Of a stretch of DNA of 64,000 bases, positions 56,014 to 64,000 are shown piece after piece (position 1 is the first letter of the stretch; every line of letters begins with the position of its first letter). This DNA is from Glutamicibacter nicotianae (GTDB taxonomy: Bacteria; Actinomycetota; Actinomycetes; Actinomycetales; Micrococcaceae). The position numbers and the translations under genes are program-made. Below the pieces are notes generated by a model that worked only from the letters and a program-made list of their open reading frames with translations, was not told the origin of the DNA and did no database searches. Where the stretch lies: assembly GCF_006539525.1 (NCBI RefSeq), contig NZ_BJNE01000011.1, forward strand, positions 1-64,000, read 5' to 3'.

Positions 56014-58122
56014 CTAAACGTCGATGCGTTCCCGTTCAAGATCGTCGGCGCCGTCGATGATGAACTTCTTGCGCGGTGCCACATCCGAGCCCATCAGCAG
56101 GTCGAAGACTTCTTCGGCTGCCTGCGCATGCTCGATGCCAACACGGCGCAGCATGCGATGGCGTGGATCCATGGTGGTTTCAGCCAGCTGGTCTGCATCC
56201 ATCTCGCCCAGGCCCTTATAGCGCTGGATCGGCTCCTTGTAGCGTCGGCCTTCCTTCTCCAAGCTGGCCAGCAGCTTGGTCATTTCCGTCTCAGAGTAGG
56301 TGTAGATGACTTCGTTCTGCTTGGCGCCCGGATTAATTACCTCGATGCGGTGCAACGGCGGGACCGCCGCATAGACGCGACCGTGCTCAATCATCGGACG
56401 CATATAGCGATAGAACAGCGTCAGCAGCAGGGTGCGAATGTGCGCACCGTCAACGTCAGCATCGGTCATCAGGATAATCTTGCCGTATCGCGCTTGCTCG
56501 ATGTCGAAGCTGCGGCCCGAACCAGCACCTATCACCTGGATCATCGCTGCGCACTCAGCATTGGAGAGCATGTCCGAGATCGACGCCTTTTGCACATTGA
56601 GGATCTTGCCACGAATCGGCAACAACGCCTGGTACTCGCTGGAGCGTGCAAGTCGGGCAGTGCCCAATGCGCTGTCGCCCTCGACGATGAACAGTTCGGA
56701 TTTGCCGACTTCCTTGCTCCGGCAATCAAGCAGTTTGGTTGGCAGCGACGAGGATTCCAAAGCCGTCTTGCGACGCTGGGTTTCCTTATGCATGCGTGCC
56801 GACACACGAGACTTCATCTCGTTGACGACCTTCTCCATCAGCGTGGAGGCTTCAGCCTTTTCGTTGCGTTTGCTGGAGCCCAGACGATCATTGAGCGCCT
56901 TTTCCAGCACCTTGGAAACAATCTGGCGCACTTGTGGGGTGCCCAAAATTTCCTTGGTCTGGCCCTCGAACTGGGGCTCGGCCAATCGGACGGTCAGCAC
57001 GGCAGTCAGGCCGGCCAGAACGTCGTCCTTTTCCAGCTTGTCCTTCTGGCCGAACTTGAGCTTGCGCGCGTTGGCCTCGATATTCTTGCGGAAGGACTTG
57101 AGCAGGGCCTGCTCGAAGCCTGCGGTATGCGTACCGCCCTTGGGTGTCGCAATAATATTGACGAAGCTGCGCAGCGTGGTTTCGTAGCCGATCCCCCAGC
57201 GGACCGCCACGTCCACTTCGCAGACACGCTGCACATCTTCAATATGGCTGCGGCCGTTGCTGTCGATGACCGGAACCTTTTCATGGAAGGAACCGCTGCC
57301 GTGGAAGCGCCAGATGTCGGTAACCGGTGAATCGCTGCTCAGGTAGTCAACGAATTCGCTAATGCCGCCGTCGTGCTGGAACACTTCCTCATGAGGTCCG
57401 TCTGCGCCCGGAGTGTCCGGCAGTCCGCGTTCATCACGCAGGGTGATGCGCAGCCCCGGGACCAGGAAGGAGGTTTGGCGGGCGCGATCCTGCAATTCCT
57501 TATAGGAGAATTTCGCATCCGGGGTGAAGATATGGCTGTCGGCCCAGTATCGAATGCGCGTTCCGGTTACGCCGCGTTTGGCTTTGCCGATAATTCCCGG
57601 AGGCGTTGCGGTCTCATGGGCCTTGAACGCCGCATCGGCTTTCTTGCGTCCCTTATCGGTAAATTTGCCTGGTTCGCCACGACGGAACTGCAAGCCGTAG
57701 GTTTTGCCGCCGCGGTCAACTTCCACGTCCAAGCGGGCCGACAGAGCATTTACTACTGAGGCACCCACGCCGTGCAGGCCGCCGGATGCGCTGTAGGAGC
57801 CACCGCCGAACTTGCCACCGGCGTGCAGTTTGGTGAAGACGACTTCCAAACCGCTCAGCCCAGTCTTGGGTTCAACATCCACGGGGATGCCACGGCCATC
57901 GTCTTGGACTTCGACCGAGCCGTCAGAGTGCAAGATGACATCAATGGCCTGCCCAAACCCGCCTAACGCCTCGTCAACAGAGTTATCGATGATCTCCCAG
58001 AGGCAATGCATCAAGCCACGGGAGTCGGTGGAGCCGATGTACATGCCTGGTCGCTTACGAACTGCTTCCAGGCCTTCCAATACGGAAAGGTGCCGGGCAC
58101 TGTAATTGTCGGATGAAGCCAC
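56014..58122 (-). CDS. parE: DNA topoisomerase IV subunit B
   Basis: This 702-residue GHKL ATPase has YSARHLSVLEGLEAVRKRPGMYIGST near the N-terminus, DNSVDEALGG (ATP/Mg), QDDGRGIPVD, GGLHGVGASVVNALS (lid), and the TOPRIM motif FIVEGDSALGTA near 440. The C-terminus PIQRYKGLGEMDADQLAETTMD is typical. The frame opens at ATG 58146, but an AGGAG lies inside this extension, 11 nt before GTG 58122, which I prefer. The partner parC is 8 kb away at 45460. ParE is favoured over GyrB for that reason. Confidence 0.88.
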   Translation of the reverse strand: MASSDNYSARHLSVLEGLEAVRKRPGMYIGSTDSRGLMHCLWEIIDNSVDEALGGFGQAIDVILHSDGSVEVQDDGRGIPVDVEPKTGLSGLEVVFTKLHAGGKFGGGSYSASGGLHGVGASVVNALSARLDVEVDRGGKTYGLQFRRGEPGKFTDKGRKKADAAFKAHETATPPGIIGKAKRGVTGTRIRYWADSHIFTPDAKFSYKELQDRARQTSFLVPGLRITLRDERGLPDTPGADGPHEEVFQHDGGISEFVDYLSSDSPVTDIWRFHGSGSFHEKVPVIDSNGRSHIEDVQRVCEVDVAVRWGIGYETTLRSFVNIIATPKGGTHTAGFEQALLKSFRKNIEANARKLKFGQKDKLEKDDVLAGLTAVLTVRLAEPQFEGQTKEILGTPQVRQIVSKVLEKALNDRLGSSKRNEKAEASTLMEKVVNEMKSRVSARMHKETQRRKTALESSSLPTKLLDCRSKEVGKSELFIVEGDSALGTARLARSSEYQALLPIRGKILNVQKASISDMLSNAECAAMIQVIGAGSGRSFDIEQARYGKIILMTDADVDGAHIRTLLLTLFYRYMRPMIEHGRVYAAVPPLHRIEVINPGAKQNEVIYTYSETEMTKLLASLEKEGRRYKEPIQRYKGLGEMDADQLAETTMDPRHRMLRRVGIEHAQAAEEVFDLLMGSDVAPRKKFIIDGADDLERERIDV

Positions 58123-58343
58123 TGAGCTGTTGTCTCCTACTTGCATGAGAAAGTACGTCTTGCTTCATATTCTAATCGTTAATGTGTTCGAATACCCGCT
58201 ATTTTCCGGTGCTGGCGGGCACGCCGGGCAGGTATGAGCTTATCCACATGCGCTACGCGGTGAGCGAAAGAACAGCCAATTCGGGATAAAGTCGGGATCC
58301 AAGCTGGTTGTATAGAGTAACCATCAACTTTAGGAGGCTGGCA

Positions 58344-58568
58344 ATGACTACTACGACCGCTAGTCGTGAACTTAACGCCCTCGACCGGTGCGACCGTTGC
58401 GGCGCACAGGCCTACGTGCGAGCCGTGCTGGCTTCGACCGGCGGTGAGCTGCTTTTCTGCGCTCACCATAGCCGCGATGTAGAACAAAAACTGCGTCCGC
58501 AGACTTCCCTCTGGCAGGACGAGTCCTCGCGGCTCTACGAAAAGCCCAAGGTAGACGCCAACGACTAA
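58344..58568 (+). CDS. DUF7455 small zinc-binding-like protein
   Basis: This 74-residue protein has CDRC near residues 16-19 and CAHH near 39-42, which could form one zinc site, and a C-terminal SLWQDESSRLYEKP. It matches the DUF7455 group found beside the principal sigma factor gene in actinobacteria. The AGGAGG site before ATG 58344 is the strongest in this region, so it may be highly expressed. The function is unknown. Confidence 0.9.
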   Translation: MTTTTASRELNALDRCDRCGAQAYVRAVLASTGGELLFCAHHSRDVEQKLRPQTSLWQDESSRLYEKPKVDAND

Positions 58569-58591
58569 TCTCGTGGCCAACTGCTGATCAA

Positions 58592-58627
58592 AGAAGGCGA
58601 CCCGCTTTGGGTCGCCTTCTTCTTGCA
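58592..58627 (+). terminator. Terminator after the DUF7455 gene
   Basis: A perfect 12-bp stem (58592-58603 with 58609-58620, loop GCTTT) is followed by TCTTGC. Confidence 0.8.
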
Positions 58628-58643
58628 TTAATGGCAATAAAGA

Positions 58644-58682
58644 ATGTGGCCAGCAGTTCATTGCATGAACTGCTGGCCACAT
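58644..58682 (-). terminator. Terminator after sigA
   Basis: A perfect 17-bp stem (58644-58660 with 58666-58682, 5-nt loop) is followed on the minus strand by TTCTTTATT. Confidence 0.85.
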
Positions 58683-58692
58683 CCTCAGTTTC

Positions 58693-59904
58693 TTAGTCCA
58701 GGTAGTCGCGCAGCACCTGGGAACGCGATGGGTGACGCAGCTTCGACATCGTCTTGGATTCGATCTGGCGAATGCGCTCGCGGGTCACCCCGTAGACCTT
58801 GCCGATTTCGTCCAGCGTCTTAGGCTGGCCATCGGTCAGGCCGAAACGCATTGCCACGACGCCTGCTTCGCGCTCCGAAAGCGTGTCGAGCACCGAATGC
58901 AGCTGTTCCTGCAACAGGGTGAAGGACACTGCATCGGCTGGCACAACGGCTTCCGAGTCTTCGATCAGGTCACCGAATTCGGAGTCGCCGTCTTCGCCCA
59001 GTGGGGTATGCAGGGAAATCGGCTCACGACCGTATTTCTGGACCTCGACGACCTTCTCAGGAGTCATGTCCAATTCCTTGGCCAACTCTTCTGGGGTCGG
59101 TTCGCGACCGAGATCCTGAAGCATCTGGCGCTGGACACGCGCCAGCTTGTTGATGACTTCAACCATGTGCACAGGAATACGAATGGTACGCGCCTGGTCC
59201 GCCATGGCACGGGTGATTGCCTGGCGAATCCACCAAGTGGCATAGGTCGAGAACTTGAAACCCTTGGTGTAGTCGAACTTCTCCACCGCACGGATCAGGC
59301 CCAAGTTGCCTTCCTGGATCAGGTCCAGGAAGAGCATGCCGCGGCCGGTGTAGCGCTTGGCCAGGGAAACTACCAGGCGAAGGTTTGCTTCCAGCAGGTG
59401 GTTCTTGGCAATCTTGCCATCGTGGATGATCTGCTCGTAGTCCCAGCGCAGACGCTGATCCATGGAGCCATCGTCCTTCTCCAGCTTGTCAGCTGCGAAC
59501 AGGCCAGCTTCAATGCGCAGAGCCAAGTCGACTTCTTGCTCGGCGTTCAGCAGGGCAACCTTGCCAATCTGCTTCAGGTAGTCCTTGACCGGGTCAGCGG
59601 TCGCGCCGGCCACCATGACCTGCTGCTGCGGAGCGTCGTCATCACCGGTTGAAAGTGTGAAGCCCTTTGATTCATCGTCGGACTTCGCATCCTTCGAATC
59701 GGTGCCTGGCTCAGCATCGTCATCGGCGTCAGCCAACGCTCCGGTTGATTCGTCTTGCGCTGCGGTTTCGGCAGCGACCTTTTTAGTCCGAGGCTTGGCC
59801 TTGGTAGCGCGCTTCTTCGCTGCAGGGGTGGCTGATTCGGCCTCAGCCGCGTCGACCTCGGCCTCAGTTGCTATGCGATTAGCGTTCGTCTCAGAAGATG
59901 ACAC
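58693..59904 (-). CDS. sigA: Principal RNA polymerase sigma factor
   Basis: This 403-residue protein has an acidic, Ala/Lys-rich N-terminus of about 90 residues, then sigma region 1.2 ([16 protein letters not shown] near 107), regions 2.1-2.4 ([24 protein letters not shown], then [24 protein letters not shown]), region 3 and region 4.2 with the helix-turn-helix [21 protein letters not shown] at the end. This is the housekeeping, group 1 pattern. The start is GTG 59904 with GAAAGG upstream. In other actinobacteria DUF7455 and DUF4192 genes are near it, as here. Confidence 0.95.
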   Translation of the reverse strand: MSSSETNANRIATEAEVDAAEAESATPAAKKRATKAKPRTKKVAAETAAQDESTGALADADDDAEPGTDSKDAKSDDESKGFTLSTGDDDAPQQQVMVAGATADPVKDYLKQIGKVALLNAEQEVDLALRIEAGLFAADKLEKDDGSMDQRLRWDYEQIIHDGKIAKNHLLEANLRLVVSLAKRYTGRGMLFLDLIQEGNLGLIRAVEKFDYTKGFKFSTYATWWIRQAITRAMADQARTIRIPVHMVEVINKLARVQRQMLQDLGREPTPEELAKELDMTPEKVVEVQKYGREPISLHTPLGEDGDSEFGDLIEDSEAVVPADAVSFTLLQEQLHSVLDTLSEREAGVVAMRFGLTDGQPKTLDEIGKVYGVTRERIRQIESKTMSKLRHPSRSQVLRDYLD

Positions 59905-60158
59905 GAATAACCTTTCTAACGATGCGTTCCGGATGCACCTGCCGGTAACACCACTATGACCCTGTCAAGTCCGATAGTGCTCAGTCGCTGACTAAACACC
60001 TAGGGCTGGCACATTGGTATCAACGCATCAAGCCCGCCTAATGTTCCCGAAATCCACAGATTTCAAGACCTAGGCAATTCGAACCTAACCGGGTCTGTTG
60101 TCCCATTATCCATGAATTAGCATCAGGACACCACTTGAGACACTCCGGCCTCCGTTGC

Positions 60159-61262
60159 TCAGCTGAAATTGGCACGCCAAGCCCGCAATTTATCGGTCGC
60201 CCACTCGGGCATGATTCCATGGGACATCAGCTTCTGCAGCAACCGCGCCAACTCGTAGTTCGGGTTTTCTTCTACAGCCCTGCCCAGCAGGCACAAGGCC
60301 ATAGTCCCCCGGCCTCGTGCCCACTCGATCCAGGCAAGAATGCACAGCAGGGCCTGCCGGTTGTTGCCTTCGGCCACACCGAGCAGGTCTCTGGCTACCG
60401 ACCACAGCCGGTCAATCCGCTGCCAGTCTGGCGAATGCCAACCACGGCCCAGCAAATAGTTGGTCAAGGGCGAGGCAGCCGCTTCCCGATCTCCGCGCAT
60501 CACGCCAAACAGCACATCCAATGCCGCGTCCAGACCTTGGCCAGCCAAATACGGAAGCAGGTCTCGGACGATTTTCACTTCCAGGGAACCAAGCAGCAGT
60601 GCGGTGTGCTCATGCTCTTCGTGGATCCAAGTTCGGGCTTCAGTTTCGGCGAGGTCCATCGTCTGCAGCCATGCTTCAAGGCAGTTGATCACGTTGTGCT
60701 GCTGGCTGGAAACAATCTTCAGGATCTCGGCGGCCTGCGGCCACTCAGGGATTCCACTGCCGTCCCATGGAACATCCAACGGTGCTGATCCAGCAAAGAC
60801 CAGCGACAGATGCGTCTCGTTGGTTTCCAGCGGGCGCACCGGGGTCGGCTCTGCGTAGTCGTCGGTCGCGTAGTTCCAGACGAATCGGCCCTGCCGGCAC
60901 CAGCTGTGGCGCAACAGGACTTTTTTGCCAGCCAGCCCCTGTTCGAGCTGCGCAACCATGTGCGAGTACGGAATACGGCCCTCGGCCAGCGAATCTTCCG
61001 GCGCGTAGACCACCAGAACCACCCCTTGGATATGGGGCATGCGATCCAGGAGGCGAAGCACCTGCGCGGTCCACGACTCCCGCTCGGACGAAGTGTCCTC
61101 TTCCGGCAAATCGACACGCAGGGTCGCTTCCAGGTGGTCCTCGTCGATCAGCATGAGCACAGCAGAATTTTGCGGATAGAAGCCGAGGGCATGAGGCACA
61201 TAGGCCAGGATGTCCTCGCAGCTGGACAGCGAGAGGGGATGGCGTTCTGGTGTAGTTGTCAT
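60159..61262 (-). CDS. DUF4192 family protein
   Basis: This 367-residue soluble protein starts MTTTPERHPLSLSSCEDILAYVPHALGFYPQNSAVLMLI, the hallmark of DUF4192, which is common next to actinobacterial sigA. It has no known function or catalytic motif. The open frame reaches 61292, but ATG 61262 with GGAG fits the conserved start. About 250 bp with no visible gene separate it from sigA. Confidence 0.87.
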   Translation of the reverse strand: MTTTPERHPLSLSSCEDILAYVPHALGFYPQNSAVLMLIDEDHLEATLRVDLPEEDTSSERESWTAQVLRLLDRMPHIQGVVLVVYAPEDSLAEGRIPYSHMVAQLEQGLAGKKVLLRHSWCRQGRFVWNYATDDYAEPTPVRPLETNETHLSLVFAGSAPLDVPWDGSGIPEWPQAAEILKIVSSQQHNVINCLEAWLQTMDLAETEARTWIHEEHEHTALLLGSLEVKIVRDLLPYLAGQGLDAALDVLFGVMRGDREAAASPLTNYLLGRGWHSPDWQRIDRLWSVARDLLGVAEGNNRQALLCILAWIEWARGRGTMALCLLGRAVEENPNYELARLLQKLMSHGIMPEWATDKLRAWRANFS

Positions 61263-61351
61263 GGCTCCACGGTGCATCGCGGCGCTTGGCACAGGACGTC
61301 AACGCGTGCGAGCTGTGGAGAACCTTCTGGTCCGGGCCTCGGGGCCGGCGG

Positions 61352-62614
61352 TTACTGTTCGGCGAGGAATCGGCGCGCCTTGCGGCGTTCGATGACCATG
61401 AATGCCATCCCGAGCAATGCCATCACGAATTGGAAGGACAGTGCCACCCGGAAAGCCGGCAGGTTGTAGAGTTCTCCGACCGAGCCGTTGGCCTTGTGCA
61501 GCATGTCCATGATGAAACCGATGACGTAGATGGTGACGAATGCTCCGATGAATCCGCCGGTATTCACCAGGCCGGTGGCAGTTCCCAGAACCCGCGGCGG
61601 GTTGAACGTACGTGCGAAGTCGAAACCGATCACTGAGGCCGGGCCGCCGGCGGCAATGACGACCATCAGCAGCACCAGAATCCATAGCGGCGCCTGTCCT
61701 GGCCAGAGCAGAACGGCCGCCCATAGCGCCAAGATGGAGCCCACGATGGACAACGCAATATTGGAACGCTGGCTGGCATGGCGCGCGGTCAAGGCGCCGA
61801 GGATCGGACCCAGCACGATGGCGACGACAACGAATACAGCCATCAGGCCCGAAGCTAACGCACCGTCTATGCCTTGGCCCTCGACAAGGAATGGGTAGCC
61901 CCACGTCATCATGAAGGTGTTGATCATGAAGGCCGTAGAGAAGTGGGTCCAGAAACCCAAGCGGGTCCCTGGCTGCTTCCATGCCTGCGAGATCCGCGAG
62001 CCGGTCTCCTGCTCCCCCGCGCCATGCCCATTCCAGTTCTTCCCATTGCGCACGAAGGCGATCGTCGTGATGAAGGTGGCGAAAGCGAACCCTGACATGA
62101 TCGAGAATGCCGCGGACCAGCCGACGCCAAGCAGGATCATATGGAATGGAAAGAGGCTGATCAGCTGCCCGAGCTGGCCAAAAGTACCGGTGAGCTGGGT
62201 GAGCACCGGAATGCGCGAACCGGAGAACCACAGGGGCAAGAGCTTGAGCACGGAGACGAAGACCATCGCGTCGCCCATGCCGACCATGACGCGCCCGGCC
62301 AAGCCCATGGGCACGTTGACCGAAATCGCCAGGAACGCTTGGCCGGCAGCCATCAGCAACGCGCCGCAGGTAATCAGGATGCGGGGCCCGAATTTATCCA
62401 GCAGCAGCCCTACGGGGACCTGCGCCCCGGCATAGACAACGAGCTGCACGACCGAGAACGTCGCCAGGATCTGTGCGCTGGCATCGAAGCGTTCGGTGGC
62501 TTGGATGCCTGCGACTCCGAAGCTGGTGCGTTGGGAAATTGCAGAAATGTAGGCAAGAATTGCGAAGCCGAAGACGAGCCACGATTTCGGCGAATTCAGC
62601 TGGGCTTGGCTCAC
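61352..62614 (-). CDS. MFS transporter
   Basis: This 420-residue protein has 12 predicted membrane segments. Segment 2-3 loop GLLLDKFGPRILI near 68-80 is the MFS signature and a long central loop near 210 (NGKNWNGHGAGEQETG) separates the halves. It resembles nitrate/sugar-type or general drug:H+ transporters only in general; the substrate is unknown. Its GTG start overlaps the stop of the PAC2 gene by 4 nt (GTGA), so the two are translationally coupled. Confidence 0.88.
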   Translation of the reverse strand: MSQAQLNSPKSWLVFGFAILAYISAISQRTSFGVAGIQATERFDASAQILATFSVVQLVVYAGAQVPVGLLLDKFGPRILITCGALLMAAGQAFLAISVNVPMGLAGRVMVGMGDAMVFVSVLKLLPLWFSGSRIPVLTQLTGTFGQLGQLISLFPFHMILLGVGWSAAFSIMSGFAFATFITTIAFVRNGKNWNGHGAGEQETGSRISQAWKQPGTRLGFWTHFSTAFMINTFMMTWGYPFLVEGQGIDGALASGLMAVFVVVAIVLGPILGALTARHASQRSNIALSIVGSILALWAAVLLWPGQAPLWILVLLMVVIAAGGPASVIGFDFARTFNPPRVLGTATGLVNTGGFIGAFVTIYVIGFIMDMLHKANGSVGELYNLPAFRVALSFQFVMALLGMAFMVIERRKARRFLAEQ

Positions 62615-63573
62615 TGGTCGTGATCACCTGGCAACGGTTCGATATGACCGTTTTTCAACCAATCTTCGGTGTTCTCGATGGCGGCCAGGAAATGCTCGGC
62701 ACTGGCGCCCAGTTCCTCGGCATCCGCCATCTGCTCATCTTCGTCCAGCAACAGCGAACGCGACTCGTGCTCCTTGGCATGCGCGTCGAAACGTTCCTCG
62801 AATCCGTCCACCATCTGGCGGACGTCGCTATTGGCTTGAAGCTGCTCGGCGAGCTGCTGGTCAACCAATCGGGCCGCTTCGCGCAGCTTGTCGGTCGGCA
62901 GAGCCAGCTTCAGCGCCGCGCCCACATACTCCAGCGTCGCAACGGCGACCGCCGGGTACTCGGATTCGGCAAGGTAGTGCGGGGTATGCATCGAGTAGCC
63001 CACGACATCCCGGCCGGCTTCGCTCAGGCGGATTTCGAGCAGCGAGGCCAAGCCTGCAGGAGATTCGACCGTAGGGCTCCACGTCGAGATGTTCTCGATC
63101 AGATCCTTGCGGTTGCCGTGGGCGGTCACGCCGACCGGCCGGGTATGCGGCACCGGCATCGGCAATGATGCGGTCCCAACAACCAGCGATACGTTGAAGG
63201 CCTCGATGAATGACTGCAGTTCCGCGATCACGCGTTCCCACTTCAGATCCGGTTCAACTCCGTTGAGGAACCAGAACTTGCGGTCCATCTCATCAGTCAT
63301 CAGGTAGATCTCGATGCGCGGGGCCTGGTATCCGGCGAAGTGGTCGCCGAGGAAAGAGACCCGCGGGCGCTGGGAGGTGTAGGCGATCAGCTCGTCGGCA
63401 TCGAAAGTGGCGAAGAGTTCGGATTCCAGACGGCCGAAAAGCTCGTTGGAGACCTGCGCGTGATTATGCCCGGCATCACTGATGCTCTTCAGCGAGATGA
63501 ACATGCCAAGACCTTGAAGGCGCGAGTTATCCAAATCGTCTGCGACCAGCGTCATCAACGAATCCTTGGACAT
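62611..63573 (-). CDS. PAC2 family protein
   Basis: This 320-residue protein matches the PAC2 (proteasome assembly chaperone 2-like) family: FLGDHFAGYQAPRIEIYLMTDEMDRKFWFLNG near 75-105, VVGTASLPMPVPHTRP near 130-145, and a helical C-terminal part. In bacteria the function is unknown; actinobacterial members often lie near proteasome or sigma factor genes. GAGGAGAAA directly before ATG 63573 fixes the start. It is coupled to the MFS gene and divergent from pepA. Confidence 0.9.
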   Translation of the reverse strand: MSKDSLMTLVADDLDNSRLQGLGMFISLKSISDAGHNHAQVSNELFGRLESELFATFDADELIAYTSQRPRVSFLGDHFAGYQAPRIEIYLMTDEMDRKFWFLNGVEPDLKWERVIAELQSFIEAFNVSLVVGTASLPMPVPHTRPVGVTAHGNRKDLIENISTWSPTVESPAGLASLLEIRLSEAGRDVVGYSMHTPHYLAESEYPAVAVATLEYVGAALKLALPTDKLREAARLVDQQLAEQLQANSDVRQMVDGFEERFDAHAKEHESRSLLLDEDEQMADAEELGASAEHFLAAIENTEDWLKNGHIEPLPGDHDQ

Positions 63574-63826
63574 TTTCTCCTCATTCAGGGTCGGCATCCG
63601 GCACAGCAGGGCGGCAACCATCGGCCAGGACTGAACTTCTGCAACAGATCAATGCTCCATCCTATCGCTACTTGGCTTTCGCTCGCTGTGAAGTAACGCA
63701 CGATGACGCGGAACCTCGGATAACCTAGATGCAGGAGACGCACAGCCCACCGGCAGGATCTGCTCCGGAATACCACTTGGGCTGTCGCGACCTTAGACCC
63801 TACAAAGGCATAGAAGGAATGATTTT

Positions 63827-64000
63827 GTGATCAACTCCAGTGATCTCACTCTGAGCGCCATTGGCACTGACATCAAGCGCAAGAGCGCTGACGCCCTCAT
63901 CCTGGGCGTACTCAAGAACGGCGACAAGGTGTCCATCGCGGCATCCCCCTTCGCCGCCGACACCACTACCTCGCTGGAGCAGTCGCTCTCGGCTTTGGGC
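63827..64000 (+). CDS. pepA: Leucyl aminopeptidase, N-terminal part (truncated by the window end)
   Basis: The frame opens at GTG 63827 with AGAAGGA upstream and runs to the end of the window (58 residues seen). The translation begins MINSSDLTLSAIGTDIKRK, then ADALILGVLKNGDKVSIA, which resembles the N-terminal macro-like domain of M17 leucyl aminopeptidases. The catalytic domain is outside the window, so the call rests on this region alone. Confidence 0.7.
   Translation, partial: MINSSDLTLSAIGTDIKRKSADALILGVLKNGDKVSIAASPFAADTTTSLEQSLSALG

Overview
The window is high-G+C actinobacterial chromosome. The gene content and order (DUF3000, RNase D, DXS, DUF3159, OB-fold protein, DUF3710, dUTPase, DUF3093, DUF4193, SepH, DUF5998, topoisomerase IV genes, principal sigma factor, DUF4192, PAC2) point to a member of the Micrococcaceae, probably close to Arthrobacter or Glutamicibacter. 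The genus is an inference. About fifty protein genes and one tRNA are packed on both strands. There is no insertion sequence, prophage, CRISPR array or rRNA. Many converging gene pairs are separated by long, perfect inverted repeats that look like bidirectional terminators, and several genes have a -10 box 6 to 10 nt before the start codon, as in leaderless mRNAs.

Layout. 1-5160: tRNA-Gly(GCC), a small antitoxin-like protein, a BenE-type transporter, ZapE, and a sulfurtransferase-SufE-YbaK group. 5170-10310: alpha/beta hydrolase, MsrB, a DUF6421 protein with a hairpin leader, an SDR enzyme and a threonine aldolase. 10369-15850: DUF3000, RNase D, then a beta-oxidation pair (thiolase plus bifunctional hydratase/dehydrogenase) behind a palindromic operator. 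16034-20375: a solute:sodium symporter coupled to a 43-residue membrane protein, a 1 kb gene-free spacer, a Rieske lipoprotein and an aldo/keto reductase. 20511-27436: argG, then a leftward run headed by dxs (DUF402, an unknown protein, GNAT, two paralogous small membrane proteins), and a phosphotransferase. 27590-36053: methyltransferase, aconitase, RNA methyltransferase, and a KimA-like permease divergent from two TrkA-type K+ regulators. 36050-45361: the conserved actinobacterial block named above plus a phosphodiesterase and a GNAT/acyl-CoA-ligase fusion. 45460-58122: parC and parE flank a cytochrome bd island. 58344-64000: DUF7455, sigA, DUF4192, MFS transporter, PAC2 protein and the start of leucyl aminopeptidase.

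The most interesting unit is 48180-55941. The cytochrome bd operon (cydA, cydB, fused cydDC) runs left; a BlaI-type repressor and a short M56 (BlaR-like) membrane protease lacking the penicillin-binding sensor domain run right. The 399 bp between them holds three copies of an 8-3-8 inverted repeat related to TTTCTACG-N3-CGTAGAAA, one or two on the cydA side and one on the repressor's probable -35. This suggests that a protease-controlled BlaI repressor governs the bd oxidase. Other points worth checking: a putative metal site (HxxxH plus EELRxD) and a leader hairpin in the DUF6421 gene, the 43-residue symporter partner, palindromes before aconitase and fadA, and the structured 1 kb spacer.
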